In this document: positions 1-7,356 of the stretch, piece by piece
Position numbering within the stretch: the first letter of the stretch is position 1
How the letters are laid out: the number at the start of each line of letters is the position of its first letter
DNA from: Actinomycetes bacterium
GTDB lineage: Bacteria > Actinomycetota > Actinomycetes > Actinomycetales > Dermatophilaceae
Assembly (NCBI GenBank): GCA_023451855.1
Contig: JAEXXY010000227.1
Coordinates: 1 to 24,447 of the forward strand
Length of the DNA stretch: 24,447 nt
Direction of reading: 5' to 3'
Position numbers and translations under genes: made by a program
The notes under the pieces: model-generated
The model's database searches: none
What the model was told of the DNA's origin: nothing
The model's input: only the letters and a program-made list of their open reading frames with translations

Positions 1-87
1 GTCCTGGAGGTCGGCGGGCAGCGCGGGAGCCGCGGGCTCGACGGTGCGGGTCGCGTCGCGGGTCGGGTCGGGCGTCGTGGTGCTCAC
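1..87 (-). CDS. Sugar ABC transporter permease, N-terminal fragment (XylH-type), cut by window edge
   Basis: Only the first 29 codons lie in the window; the gene runs off the left edge. The start is taken as GTG at 87-85, because its GTGA overlaps the TGA stop (86-84) of the ATPase gene, a coupling used throughout this window, and no ATG lies in the visible stretch. The visible peptide begins M-S-T-T-T-P-D-P and is a hydrophilic Pro/Ala/Thr/Asp-rich tail, as often precedes the first membrane helix of actinobacterial permeases. No membrane segment is visible yet. The permease identity is inferred from operon order (binding protein, ATPase, then this gene), which is the usual xylFGH arrangement. 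It would form the membrane channel for the transporter encoded upstream. Confidence 0.6.
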   Translation of the reverse strand, partial: MSTTTPDPTRDATRTVEPAAPALPADLQD

Positions 88-923
88 TGCTGCTCCTGCG
101 TCTCGGTCGGCTCGGCCTGGGCGCGCCGGGAGGCCCGCTCGGACACCGCGTTGGTCGTGGCGCCGGTGATGGCGGCGATGATCTCCTGCACGTTGGTCCG
201 GCTGACGTCGAACGTGCCGTTGTTGCGGCCGAGCCGCAGCACGGTGACGCGGTCGGCGACGGCCATGACGTCGCTCATGTTGTGGCTGATGAGGATGACG
301 CCGAGGCCGTTCTCGCGCAGGCGCTCGACGAGGTTGAGCACCTCGGCGGTCTGGGCGACGCCCAGGGCCGCGGTGGGCTCGTCGAGCATGACGACCTTCG
401 GGTCGCCGAGGAGCGAGCGGGCGATGGCCACGGTCTGGCGCTGGCCGCCCGAGAGGCTCGCGACGGGGATGCGCACCGACGGGATGCGGGCCGAGAGCTG
501 GCGCAGCAGCCGCCAGCTCTCCTGCTCCATCCGGACCTCGTCGAGCGCCCTGCCGGTGTGCAGCTCGCGGCCGAGGAACAGGTTGGCGACGACGTCGAGG
601 TTGTCGCACAGGGCGAGGTCCTGGAACACCGTGGCGATGCCGAGCCGCTGGGACTCCGCGGGCGACGCGACGGTCGCGGGCGAGCCGGCGAACTCCATCG
701 TGCCGGCATCGGGGGTGTAGACGCCGGCGATGGTCTTGACGAGCGTCGACTTGCCGGCGCCGTTGTCGCCGACGAGGGCGACGACCTCGCCCGGGTTGAC
801 GTCGAAGTCGATGTTCAAGAGGGCCTGGACCGCACCGAAGCGCTTGGAGATGCCGCGCAGCGAGAGCACGGCCGTCTGCGTCGGTGCAGGTGGCGGCGAG
901 GTGGTGGCGGTCATGCCCGTCAT
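84..923 (-). CDS. xylG: Sugar ABC transporter ATP-binding protein, single-domain XylG-type
   Basis: The 279-residue cytoplasmic ATPase would power sugar import through the adjacent permease. It carries one complete nucleotide-binding domain: Walker A GDNGAGKST (about 52-60), Q-loop Gln101, signature LSGGQ (157-161), Walker B ending in MLDE (179-182) and switch His214 in LISHN. E. coli XylG, RbsA and AraG are tandem two-domain proteins of about 500 residues. This one is a single domain, as in FrcA and in the ATPase beside the ROK gene rok7B7 of Streptomyces, so it should work as a dimer. ATG at 923 is chosen because AAGGA lies 7 bases upstream; a second ATG three codons later is possible. The gene follows xylF after a 138-base gap holding a hairpin and a C-rich RNA tract. 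The xylose assignment rests on XylF and context. Confidence 0.88.
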   Translation of the reverse strand: MTGMTATTSPPPAPTQTAVLSLRGISKRFGAVQALLNIDFDVNPGEVVALVGDNGAGKSTLVKTIAGVYTPDAGTMEFAGSPATVASPAESQRLGIATVFQDLALCDNLDVVANLFLGRELHTGRALDEVRMEQESWRLLRQLSARIPSVRIPVASLSGGQRQTVAIARSLLGDPKVVMLDEPTAALGVAQTAEVLNLVERLRENGLGVILISHNMSDVMAVADRVTVLRLGRNNGTFDVSRTNVQEIIAAITGATTNAVSERASRRAQAEPTETQEQQ

Positions 924-940
924 GGGGCCGTCCTTCGGTC

Positions 941-1000
941 GGAGAGGGAGCGGGAGGGTGGTGCCGGTGGAGGGGAGGGTGGAGGGGAGGGGTGGAGGGA
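941..1000 (-). promoter_or_regulatory. C-rich, G-poor transcript tract (possible Rho-entry site); G-quadruplex-prone on the plus strand
   Basis: In the xylF-xylG gap the minus-strand transcript would have about 60 bases with only three G residues and long C runs, the composition expected of a Rho-entry (rut) region. The plus strand holds G-runs at 972-975, 977-979, 984-987, 989-992 and 997-999 with 1-4 base loops, a strong quadruplex pattern, built from an imperfect repeat of GGTGGAGGGGAG. It lies directly after the hairpin at 1017-1053. A role in lowering ATPase/permease expression relative to the binding protein is inference. Confidence 0.45.
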
Positions 1001-1016
1001 TTACGTGCGAGGTGCG

Positions 1017-1053
1017 CGGGTGCGGGCGGCCCGGTCGGCGCCGCCCGCACCCG
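1017..1053 (-). terminator. Stable hairpin just after xylF (intra-operon attenuator or terminator)
   Basis: A perfect 14-bp inverted repeat (1017-1030 with 1040-1053, 9-base loop) starts 8 bases past the xylF stop. No U-tract follows; a C-rich tract does. In binding-protein operons, hairpins at this place commonly stabilise the binding-protein mRNA and reduce read-through to the membrane genes. Confidence 0.55.
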
Positions 1054-1061
1054 GGAGGGGC

Positions 1062-2150
1062 TCAGCTGATGCCCGCGGCCGTGCAGGCGGCCGCCACGCT
1101 CCCGGAGCAGATGTCGGCGGTCTTGTAGATGCCGTCCTTGACGACCGAGTCCTTGATCTTGTCCTTGGTCACGGCGATCGGGTCGAGGATCGTGGCCGCG
1201 ATGCCCTTGAAGTCGCCGGACTTCTCCGGCGTCTCCTTGGCGGCGAGGGCGAGGGCGGCCTTGGCGGCGGCCTCGGCCTCGGGCTTGATCGGCTTGTAGA
1301 TCGTCATCGCCTGGTCGCCGGAGAGGATGCGCTGGATGGCGGCGAGCTCGCTGTCCTGACCGGTCACGGGCGGGAGCGGGGTGACGCCGCCGCCCTTGAG
1401 GGCCGCGATCGCGCCGCCGGCCGTGCCGTCGTTGGCGGCGTAGACGCCGACGAGGCTGCCCTTGACCGCGGAGATCTGGCCCTCCATCCACTGCTGGGCC
1501 TTGTCGGGGCTCCAGTCCGGGGTGTCGTACTCGGCGGCGACCTTGAAGCCGCTGCCGTCGATGACGCTGTGGGCGCCCTTCTTGAAGTCGGCGGCGTTGG
1601 GGTCGGTCGGCGAGCCGTTGATCATGACGAGGTCGCCGGAGCTCTTGCCGCTCTTCGTGACGAGGTCGACGAGGGTCTGGGCCTGCAGCTTGCCGACGGT
1701 CTCGTTGTCGAAGGACACGTAGTAGTCGGCGCCGTCGATGAAGCGGTCGTAGGCGACGACGGGCACGCCACTTCTCTTGGCACTCGCCACGACCGACGCC
1801 GCGGCCTTGCCGTCGACGGGGTCCAGCACGAGGACGCTGGCGCCCTGGGTCAGTGCGGCCTCGGCCTGCTGCTGCTGCTTGCTCGCGTCCTGGTCGGCGT
1901 TGCTGTAGATGACCTGGCAGTCGGAGCAAGAGGCCTTGACGGCGGCCTCGAAGAGCGGGCGGTCGAAGGTCTCGTACCGGGTGGTCTTCGACTCGGGCAG
2001 CAGGAGGGCGATCTTCTTGCCGCCGCCGGCCGCGCCTGCGCTGCTGCCGGAGGACGAGCCGTTGCCGTTGCTGCCGCACGCGGCGAGCGAGGTGATGCCG
2101 AGGCCGGCGGCGAGGACGAGGCCGGCCAGACGGGTCGAGCGAGCACGCAT
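1062..2150 (-). CDS. xylF: XylF-type sugar-binding lipoprotein of an ABC importer
   Basis: The 362-residue extracytoplasmic binding protein is the substrate-recognition part of the importer. ATG at 2150 is chosen over an upstream in-frame start because AAGGGAG precedes it and a signal sequence begins there: M-R-A-R-S-T-R, a hydrophobic stretch, then lipobox L-A-A-C (Cys25), so it should be a lipid-anchored protein. A Ser/Gly/Asn linker leads into a Peripla_BP_4-type fold. Segments typical of D-xylose-binding proteins are visible: VVAYDRFI.GADYYVSFDNE.VG, NGSPTDPNA, a YAANDGTAGGAIAAL stretch, TGQDSELAAIQRI and MTIYKPI. The length is close to the family's roughly 330 residues plus signal. It is the first gene of xylF-xylG-xylH, with the ROK gene immediately upstream. 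Xylose is the likely but unproven ligand; a related aldose is the alternative. Confidence 0.85.
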   Translation of the reverse strand: MRARSTRLAGLVLAAGLGITSLAACGSNGNGSSSGSSAGAAGGGKKIALLLPESKTTRYETFDRPLFEAAVKASCSDCQVIYSNADQDASKQQQQAEAALTQGASVLVLDPVDGKAAASVVASAKRSGVPVVAYDRFIDGADYYVSFDNETVGKLQAQTLVDLVTKSGKSSGDLVMINGSPTDPNAADFKKGAHSVIDGSGFKVAAEYDTPDWSPDKAQQWMEGQISAVKGSLVGVYAANDGTAGGAIAALKGGGVTPLPPVTGQDSELAAIQRILSGDQAMTIYKPIKPEAEAAAKAALALAAKETPEKSGDFKGIAATILDPIAVTKDKIKDSVVKDGIYKTADICSGSVAAACTAAGIS

Positions 2151-2204
2151 GGTGTGGAACTCCCTTGTTCTTGCGCCGGCAACCTCGGTGGTGCGGCCGT
2201 ACGG

Positions 2205-2234
2205 AGTACAGCGTGTGCGCGGGCTTGGCGTCAA
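2205..2234 (-). promoter_or_regulatory. Probable sigma-70 promoter of the xylF operon
   Basis: On the minus strand a -35 box TTGACG (2234-2229) is followed after 18 bases by TGTACT (2210-2205). It lies 55 bases before the xylF ATG, in the only non-coding gap between the rok and xylF genes. The -10 match is moderate (4 of 6). Confidence 0.5.
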
Positions 2235-2236
2235 GC

Positions 2237-2248
2237 CTTGAATTCAAG
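2237..2248. promoter_or_regulatory. Perfect 12-bp palindrome CTTGAATTCAAG, candidate ROK operator
   Basis: This A/T-centred palindrome lies 2 bases upstream of the xylF -35 box and overlaps the rok stop codon. The 8-bp core TGAATTCA recurs at the rok start (3432-3439). Position and recurrence suggest an operator for the ROK regulator; binding is inferred. Confidence 0.45.
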
Positions 2249-3440
2249 AAGTGGACGTAATCGTTACCATGAGGCCCTCGCGGGAGGCGTGCAACGCCTC
2301 GGCGGCGACGATCGCCCCGACGACGTCGGCCTCGGTGTCGAGCTCGGACCGGCGGATCTCGACCGACGCCGCGGCGCTCGGGATGGCGCTGCGCTCGAGA
2401 GCTCGGCGCATCGGGTCGGTGATGAGCTCACCGACCGCGGACAGCTGGCCGCCGACGACGACGACCTGGGGGTTGAGCAGGTTGACGAGGCCCGCCACCG
2501 CGACCCCGAGGTGCCGGCCGGCGTCGTCGAGGACGCGGCGGCAGCCGGTGTCGCCGTCGAGGGCCCGCGTCACGAGGTCGCGCAGGGTCAGGCGTCCGTG
2601 CGAGCCGGCCAGCGCCTCGGTCAGTGCCGGGGAGCCGATGAACGTCTCGAGGCAGCCGCGGTTGCCGCACCGGCAGATCGGGCCGTGCTCGTCGATCGTC
2701 AGGTGGCCGATCTCGCCGGCCGTCCCGGCATGGCCACGGAACAGCTCGCCGCCGATCACGAGACCGGCCCCGACGCCGTAGGACAGCTTGATGTAAGCGG
2801 CATCCGAAATCCCTTGCAGCGCACCGCATCTCAGTTCGCCGAGCGCGCCGAGGTTCGCCGTGTTGTCGACCGACACCGGGGCGCCGATTCGCCCGCTCAT
2901 CTCGTCGGCGACATCGACGCCGCGCCACCCGGGCAGGATGCTCTCGGAGCCCACTTGGCCCGTCACGCTGTCGACCGGGGCCGGGATGCCGACCCCGACG
3001 GCCTTGATGTCGGGCATCGCCCGGCCGGCCTTCTCGACGAGGTCGCTCAGCAGCCGGGCGGCGCGCTCCATGCCCTCGTCGGCGTGGTGGTTCTGGGGCA
3101 GCGGCATCCGCTGGCGGCCGATGACGTCACGCGGGCCGGTGGCCACGGCGACGCGCACGTCGCGGTCGCCGAAGGCGATGCCGGCGAGCAGCGTGTTGCC
3201 CGTGGCCAGCTTGACGAGGACGGCTCGGCGGCCGTTGCGGATGCTCGGGGCCAGCTCGACGGCAGCTGCCGCGTCGAGCTCCTTCACCATGTTCGAGACG
3301 GTCGCGGGGGACAGCCCCGTCGCGCCGGCGATCTCGACCTGGGTCATGGCCCCCTGGTCGCGCAGGGCCTCGAGGACACGCAGGCGGTTGGCTTCGCGCA
3401 GTGACGCCTGCGAGCCGGGGGATGCCTGCGATGAATTCAC
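2244..3440 (-). CDS. ROK-family transcriptional regulator (Rok7B7/XylR-like)
   Basis: The 398-residue protein has an N-terminal winged helix-turn-helix (about residues 30-58, MTQVEIAGATGLSPATVSN) and a ROK domain. The ROK zinc site is intact: His252 followed by C-x-C-x4-C (Cys256, Cys258, Cys263, in GPICRCGNRGCLE). The phosphate-binding GGT motif of ROK sugar kinases is absent (GIAFGDRDVRVAV instead), so it should be a regulator rather than a kinase. GTG at 3440 is chosen since codons run N-S-S-Q-A-S-P-G-S into the HTH. No Shine-Dalgarno is visible, but TATCTT sits 6 bases before the GTG, which suggests a leaderless mRNA. It lies directly upstream of xylF, as rok7B7 does with xylFGH in Streptomyces. 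Likely role: sugar-responsive repressor of the transporter and perhaps of itself. Confidence 0.88.
   Translation of the reverse strand: MNSSQASPGSQASLREANRLRVLEALRDQGAMTQVEIAGATGLSPATVSNMVKELDAAAAVELAPSIRNGRRAVLVKLATGNTLLAGIAFGDRDVRVAVATGPRDVIGRQRMPLPQNHHADEGMERAARLLSDLVEKAGRAMPDIKAVGVGIPAPVDSVTGQVGSESILPGWRGVDVADEMSGRIGAPVSVDNTANLGALGELRCGALQGISDAAYIKLSYGVGAGLVIGGELFRGHAGTAGEIGHLTIDEHGPICRCGNRGCLETFIGSPALTEALAGSHGRLTLRDLVTRALDGDTGCRRVLDDAGRHLGVAVAGLVNLLNPQVVVVGGQLSAVGELITDPMRRALERSAIPSAAASVEIRRSELDTEADVVGAIVAAEALHASREGLMVTITSTS
3432..3439. promoter_or_regulatory. Second TGAATTCA palindrome, at the rok start codon
   Basis: The 8-bp palindrome is identical to the core of the one at the xylF promoter. 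It covers the first codons of rok, next to the proposed start of transcription, where a bound repressor would block initiation. Autoregulation is inferred. Confidence 0.35.
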
Positions 3441-3446
3441 GGGGTA

Positions 3447-3452
3447 AAGATA
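3447..3452 (-). promoter_or_regulatory. -10 box TATCTT giving a leaderless rok transcript
   Basis: The TANNNT element lies 6 bases before the GTG start of rok. That spacing puts transcription initiation on the start codon itself, as is common in actinobacteria. No clear -35 element and no Shine-Dalgarno sequence is visible. Confidence 0.4.
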
Positions 3453-3490
3453 AGGGCTGGGGTCCGGTTTGGGTAGCGAGCGTCCGGCGG

Positions 3491-5137
<1,647 letters not shown>

Positions 5138-5144
5138 GCACGGC

Positions 5145-5150
5145 AACCTA
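5145..5150 (-). promoter_or_regulatory. -10 box TAGGTT before the FAD-dehydrogenase gene (leaderless candidate)
   Basis: TAGGTT matches TANNNT and ends 7 bases before the ATG at 5137. The -35 region is unrecognisable. Together with the weak Shine-Dalgarno this suggests a leaderless transcript. Confidence 0.35.
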
Positions 5151-5190
5151 CCGGGGCGCGGCCCCCGACCCTCGGTGATCGGTCCGCCAG

Positions 5191-5212
5191 GGGCGAATTC
5201 GCCCGTGGCAGA
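5191..5212. promoter_or_regulatory. Candidate PopR/ClgR operator upstream of the clpP pair
   Basis: Two overlapping dyads are seen: a perfect 14-bp palindrome GGGCGAATTCGCCC (5191-5204) and TTCGCC-CGT-GGCAGA (5198-5212). The second matches 10 of 12 arm positions of the TCTGCC-N3-GGCAGA repeat that I recall being described for PopR at Streptomyces clpP3clpP4. It is centred 49 bases before the clpP ATG. A similar dyad precedes the PopR-like gene at 9969-9983. Confidence 0.5.
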
Positions 5213-5253
5213 GCCGCGCCTCCGGATGACGCGTCCGGCCCCACGCTGGGGGC

Positions 5254-5862
5254 ATGACAGACACACTCGCACCAGCGGCGCTGGACGACCAGCTGTCGAT
5301 GCAGCTGCTCCACCAGCGGATCATCGTGCTCGGGTCCGAGGTCGACGACCCCGTCGCCAACCGGATCACCGCCCAGCTCCTGCTCCTGTCCGCGCGCGAC
5401 CCGCGCAGCGACATCAGCCTCTACGTCAACAGCCCCGGCGGCTCCGTCACGGCGGGCCTGGCCATCTACGACACGATGCGCGTCATCCCCAACGACGTGT
5501 CGACGCTCGCCCTCGGCTTCGCGGCGTCGATGGGGCAGTTCCTCCTCGGCGCCGGCACGCCCGGCAAGCGCTTCGCCCTGCCCAACGCGCGGATCATGAT
5601 GCACCAGCCCTCGGCCGGCATCCAGGGCACGGCCGCCGACGTCGAGGTGCAGGCGAACAACCTCAAGGCCGTCAAGCGCCGTGTCAACGAGCTGCAGGCC
5701 GAGCACACCGGCCAGAGCGTCGAGCAGATCACCCTCGACAGCGAGCGCGACCGGTGGTTCAGCGCCGAGGAGGCGCAGGCGTACGGCATCGTCGACCACG
5801 TCGTCGCCTCGCTCGCCGACGTCCGCCCGCAGGGCGTCCAGCGGACGGTGGGCCTGAGATGA
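5254..5862 (+). CDS. ATP-dependent Clp protease proteolytic subunit, ClpP1/ClpP3-type
   Basis: This 202-residue serine peptidase forms the barrel-shaped degradation chamber fed by Clp ATPases in the cytoplasm. The catalytic triad is complete: Ser92 (GFAASMGQ), His117 (MMHQPSAG) and Asp166 (SERDRWF). The oxyanion and substrate-strand segment NSPGGSVTAGLAIYDTM is conserved, and the length is normal. ATG at 5254 gives a short N-terminal tail; the GGGGG just before it is too close to be an ideal ribosome site, so the translation signal is uncertain. It overlaps the next clpP by ATGA. The main actinobacterial clpP1P2 operon usually lies between tig and clpX, which are absent here. The PopR-like regulator gene is nearby. 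This therefore looks like a second, conditional pair comparable to Streptomyces clpP3clpP4; that equivalence is inferred. Confidence 0.93.
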   Translation: MTDTLAPAALDDQLSMQLLHQRIIVLGSEVDDPVANRITAQLLLLSARDPRSDISLYVNSPGGSVTAGLAIYDTMRVIPNDVSTLALGFAASMGQFLLGAGTPGKRFALPNARIMMHQPSAGIQGTAADVEVQANNLKAVKRRVNELQAEHTGQSVEQITLDSERDRWFSAEEAQAYGIVDHVVASLADVRPQGVQRTVGLR

Positions 5863-6470
5863 GCTACACGATCCCGTACGTCGTCGAGCGCACGCCGGCC
5901 AGCGAGCGCAGCTTCGACATCTACAGCCGGCTGCTGCAGGAGCGGATCATCTTCGTGGGCACCGAGATCGACGACGGTGTCGCCAACGTCGTCATGGCCC
6001 AGCTGCTCCACCTCGCCGACGTCGCGCCGGAGCGCGAGGTCTCGCTCTACGTCAACAGTCCCGGCGGCTCCTTCACGGCGCTCATGGCCCTCTACGACAC
6101 GATGCAGTACGTGCCGACGCCGGTCGCGACGTGGTGCCTCGGGCAGGCGGCGTCGGCCGCGGCCGTGCTGCTCGCCGCCGGCGAGCCGGGGCGGCGCTTC
6201 GCGCTGCGGCACTCGCGCGTCCTGCTCCACCAGCCGTCCGCCGGCGGGCAGGGCACGGTGAGCGACCTCGCCCTCCAGGCCGACGAGCTGCTCCGCGTGC
6301 GCTCCCAGGTCGAGGAGGTGCTGAGCCGCCATACCGGGCGCAGTATCGAGCAGCTGCGCCTCGACACCGACCGCGACAAGGTCCTCACGGCCGAGCAGGC
6401 GGTCGAGTTCGGCGTCGTCGACCACGTCGTCGAGCGGGCCGAGGAGGCCCGGTTGTCGCCCGCCGGGTGA
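5859..6470 (+). CDS. ATP-dependent Clp protease proteolytic subunit, ClpP2/ClpP4-type
   Basis: The 203-residue partner subunit is translated from an ATGA overlap with the preceding clpP, implying coupled, near-equimolar synthesis. The triad is present: Ser99 (GQAASAAAVLLAAG), His124 (LLHQPSAGG) and Asp173 (TDRDKVL). The GQAASAAAV form of the active-site loop and the longer N-terminus (SYTIPYVVERTP) are typical of actinobacterial ClpP2 proteins. The two subunits therefore probably make a mixed double-ring particle like ClpP1P2. No Clp ATPase or adaptor gene adjoins them, so they must use an unfoldase encoded elsewhere. A 16-bp perfect inverted repeat 20 bases downstream probably ends the transcript. 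Confidence 0.92.
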   Translation: MSYTIPYVVERTPASERSFDIYSRLLQERIIFVGTEIDDGVANVVMAQLLHLADVAPEREVSLYVNSPGGSFTALMALYDTMQYVPTPVATWCLGQAASAAAVLLAAGEPGRRFALRHSRVLLHQPSAGGQGTVSDLALQADELLRVRSQVEEVLSRHTGRSIEQLRLDTDRDKVLTAEQAVEFGVVDHVVERAEEARLSPAG

Positions 6471-6490
6471 CCCCGCGCAGAGCCGGGCGC

Positions 6491-6524
6491 TCGAGCCGAT
6501 GGGGAGTGCTCCCCATCGGCTCGA
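6491..6524. terminator. 16-bp perfect inverted repeat after the clpP pair
   Basis: The arms TCGAGCCGATGGGGAG (6491-6506) and its exact complement (6509-6524) are separated by two bases. It lies between the clpP2-type stop and the M15 peptidase start. There is no U-tract. It is most likely a transcription terminator; an operator role for the downstream hydrolase genes is possible because the dyad is so exact. Confidence 0.5.
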
Positions 6525-6594
6525 CGCGCGCGAACGGGACGAATCGGACACGCTGCGAGGTGCACGACACGGCAACCCAGGAAAGGACCCGCAC

Positions 6595-7356
6595 ATGCGC
6601 ACCTCACGACTCGCCCGCTCTCTCGCGGCCCTCGCCCTCGCCGCCGGCGGCCTCACCGTCGCCACGGCCACGGTGACCGCCACGGCCCCGACGGCCCACG
6701 CCGACGAGTGCTACACGTGGAGCCGCACGCTGAGCAGCGGCACGTCCGGCTCGGACGTCAGCCAGCTGCAGATCCGCGTCGCCGGCTGGGCCGGCTACGG
6801 CGTCAACATGGCCATCGACGGCCAGTACGGCGGCCAGACGACGACCGCCGTCAAGAACTTCCAGTCCGCCTACGGCCTCGCGGCCGACGGTGTCGCCGGA
6901 CCGGCCACGTTCTCCAAGATCTACGCGCTGCAGGACCCCGACTGCACGCCGGTCCACTTCAGCTACGCCGAGGCCAGCGAGAACTGCGGCCGCGGCCTCA
7001 ACGGCAACGGGTCGGTGTCCCTGGCCACCGCGCGGGAGAACCTCAAGCGCGTCATGTGGCGGGCCGAGGCGCTGCGTCACCGGATGGGCGACCACCCGCT
7101 GCGCGTGACGTCGGGCTTCCGCGACACGGCGTGCGACGCCTCGGTGGGCGGCACCGGCGGCGGGCAGCACACGTACGGAACGGCGCTCGACCTCGTGCCC
7201 GCCGACAGCGGCACGACGCTGTGCACCATCGCGCAGAACGCCCGCTACGCCGGCATGGGAGGCATCTTCGGCCCCGGATACCCGGGCCACTCCGACCACA
7301 CCCACGTCGACATCCGCTCCGGCCAGACGTGGAGCGCGTCGCAGTGCGGCATCTGA
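6595..7356 (+). CDS. Secreted M15-family peptidase with PG_binding_1 domain
   Basis: This 253-residue exported zinc peptidase would cleave peptidoglycan peptides (D-Ala-D-Ala carboxypeptidase or endopeptidase type). The start at 6595 has GGAAAGGA upstream and opens a Sec signal peptide (MRTSRLARS, hydrophobic core, AHA cleavage near residue 36). Residues about 45-110 form a PG_binding_1 repeat (VDG-like MAIDGQYGGQTTTAVKNFQ). The catalytic part has the M15 zinc pattern: His192 and Asp199 in QHTYGTALD, and the H-x-x-H pair His-235/237 in SDHTHVD. Several Cys residues may form disulfides. It is the first of three consecutive cell-wall hydrolase genes, and the next gene starts within its last codons. 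It could be a wall-remodelling enzyme or a weapon against neighbouring bacteria. Confidence 0.87.
   Translation: MRTSRLARSLAALALAAGGLTVATATVTATAPTAHADECYTWSRTLSSGTSGSDVSQLQIRVAGWAGYGVNMAIDGQYGGQTTTAVKNFQSAYGLAADGVAGPATFSKIYALQDPDCTPVHFSYAEASENCGRGLNGNGSVSLATARENLKRVMWRAEALRHRMGDHPLRVTSGFRDTACDASVGGTGGGQHTYGTALDLVPADSGTTLCTIAQNARYAGMGGIFGPGYPGHSDHTHVDIRSGQTWSASQCGI

Noticed and set aside
2151..2234. xylF start at 2234 (84 bases upstream of the chosen ATG)
   Set aside because: The added 28 residues lie in front of a complete lipoprotein signal peptide and overlap the predicted promoter; the ribosome site is at the ATG of 2150.
282..3404. Very long open frame on the plus strand opposite xylG, xylF and rok
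   Set aside because: Its product is low-complexity Arg/Gly/Asp/Val-rich with no domain. It is the antisense of three well-supported genes and arises from third-position GC bias.
6471..6594. ydaO-type c-di-AMP riboswitch before the wall-hydrolase genes
   Set aside because: Such riboswitches often precede actinobacterial hydrolase genes, but the 124-base gap is largely taken up by the perfect inverted repeat and shows none of the conserved core.
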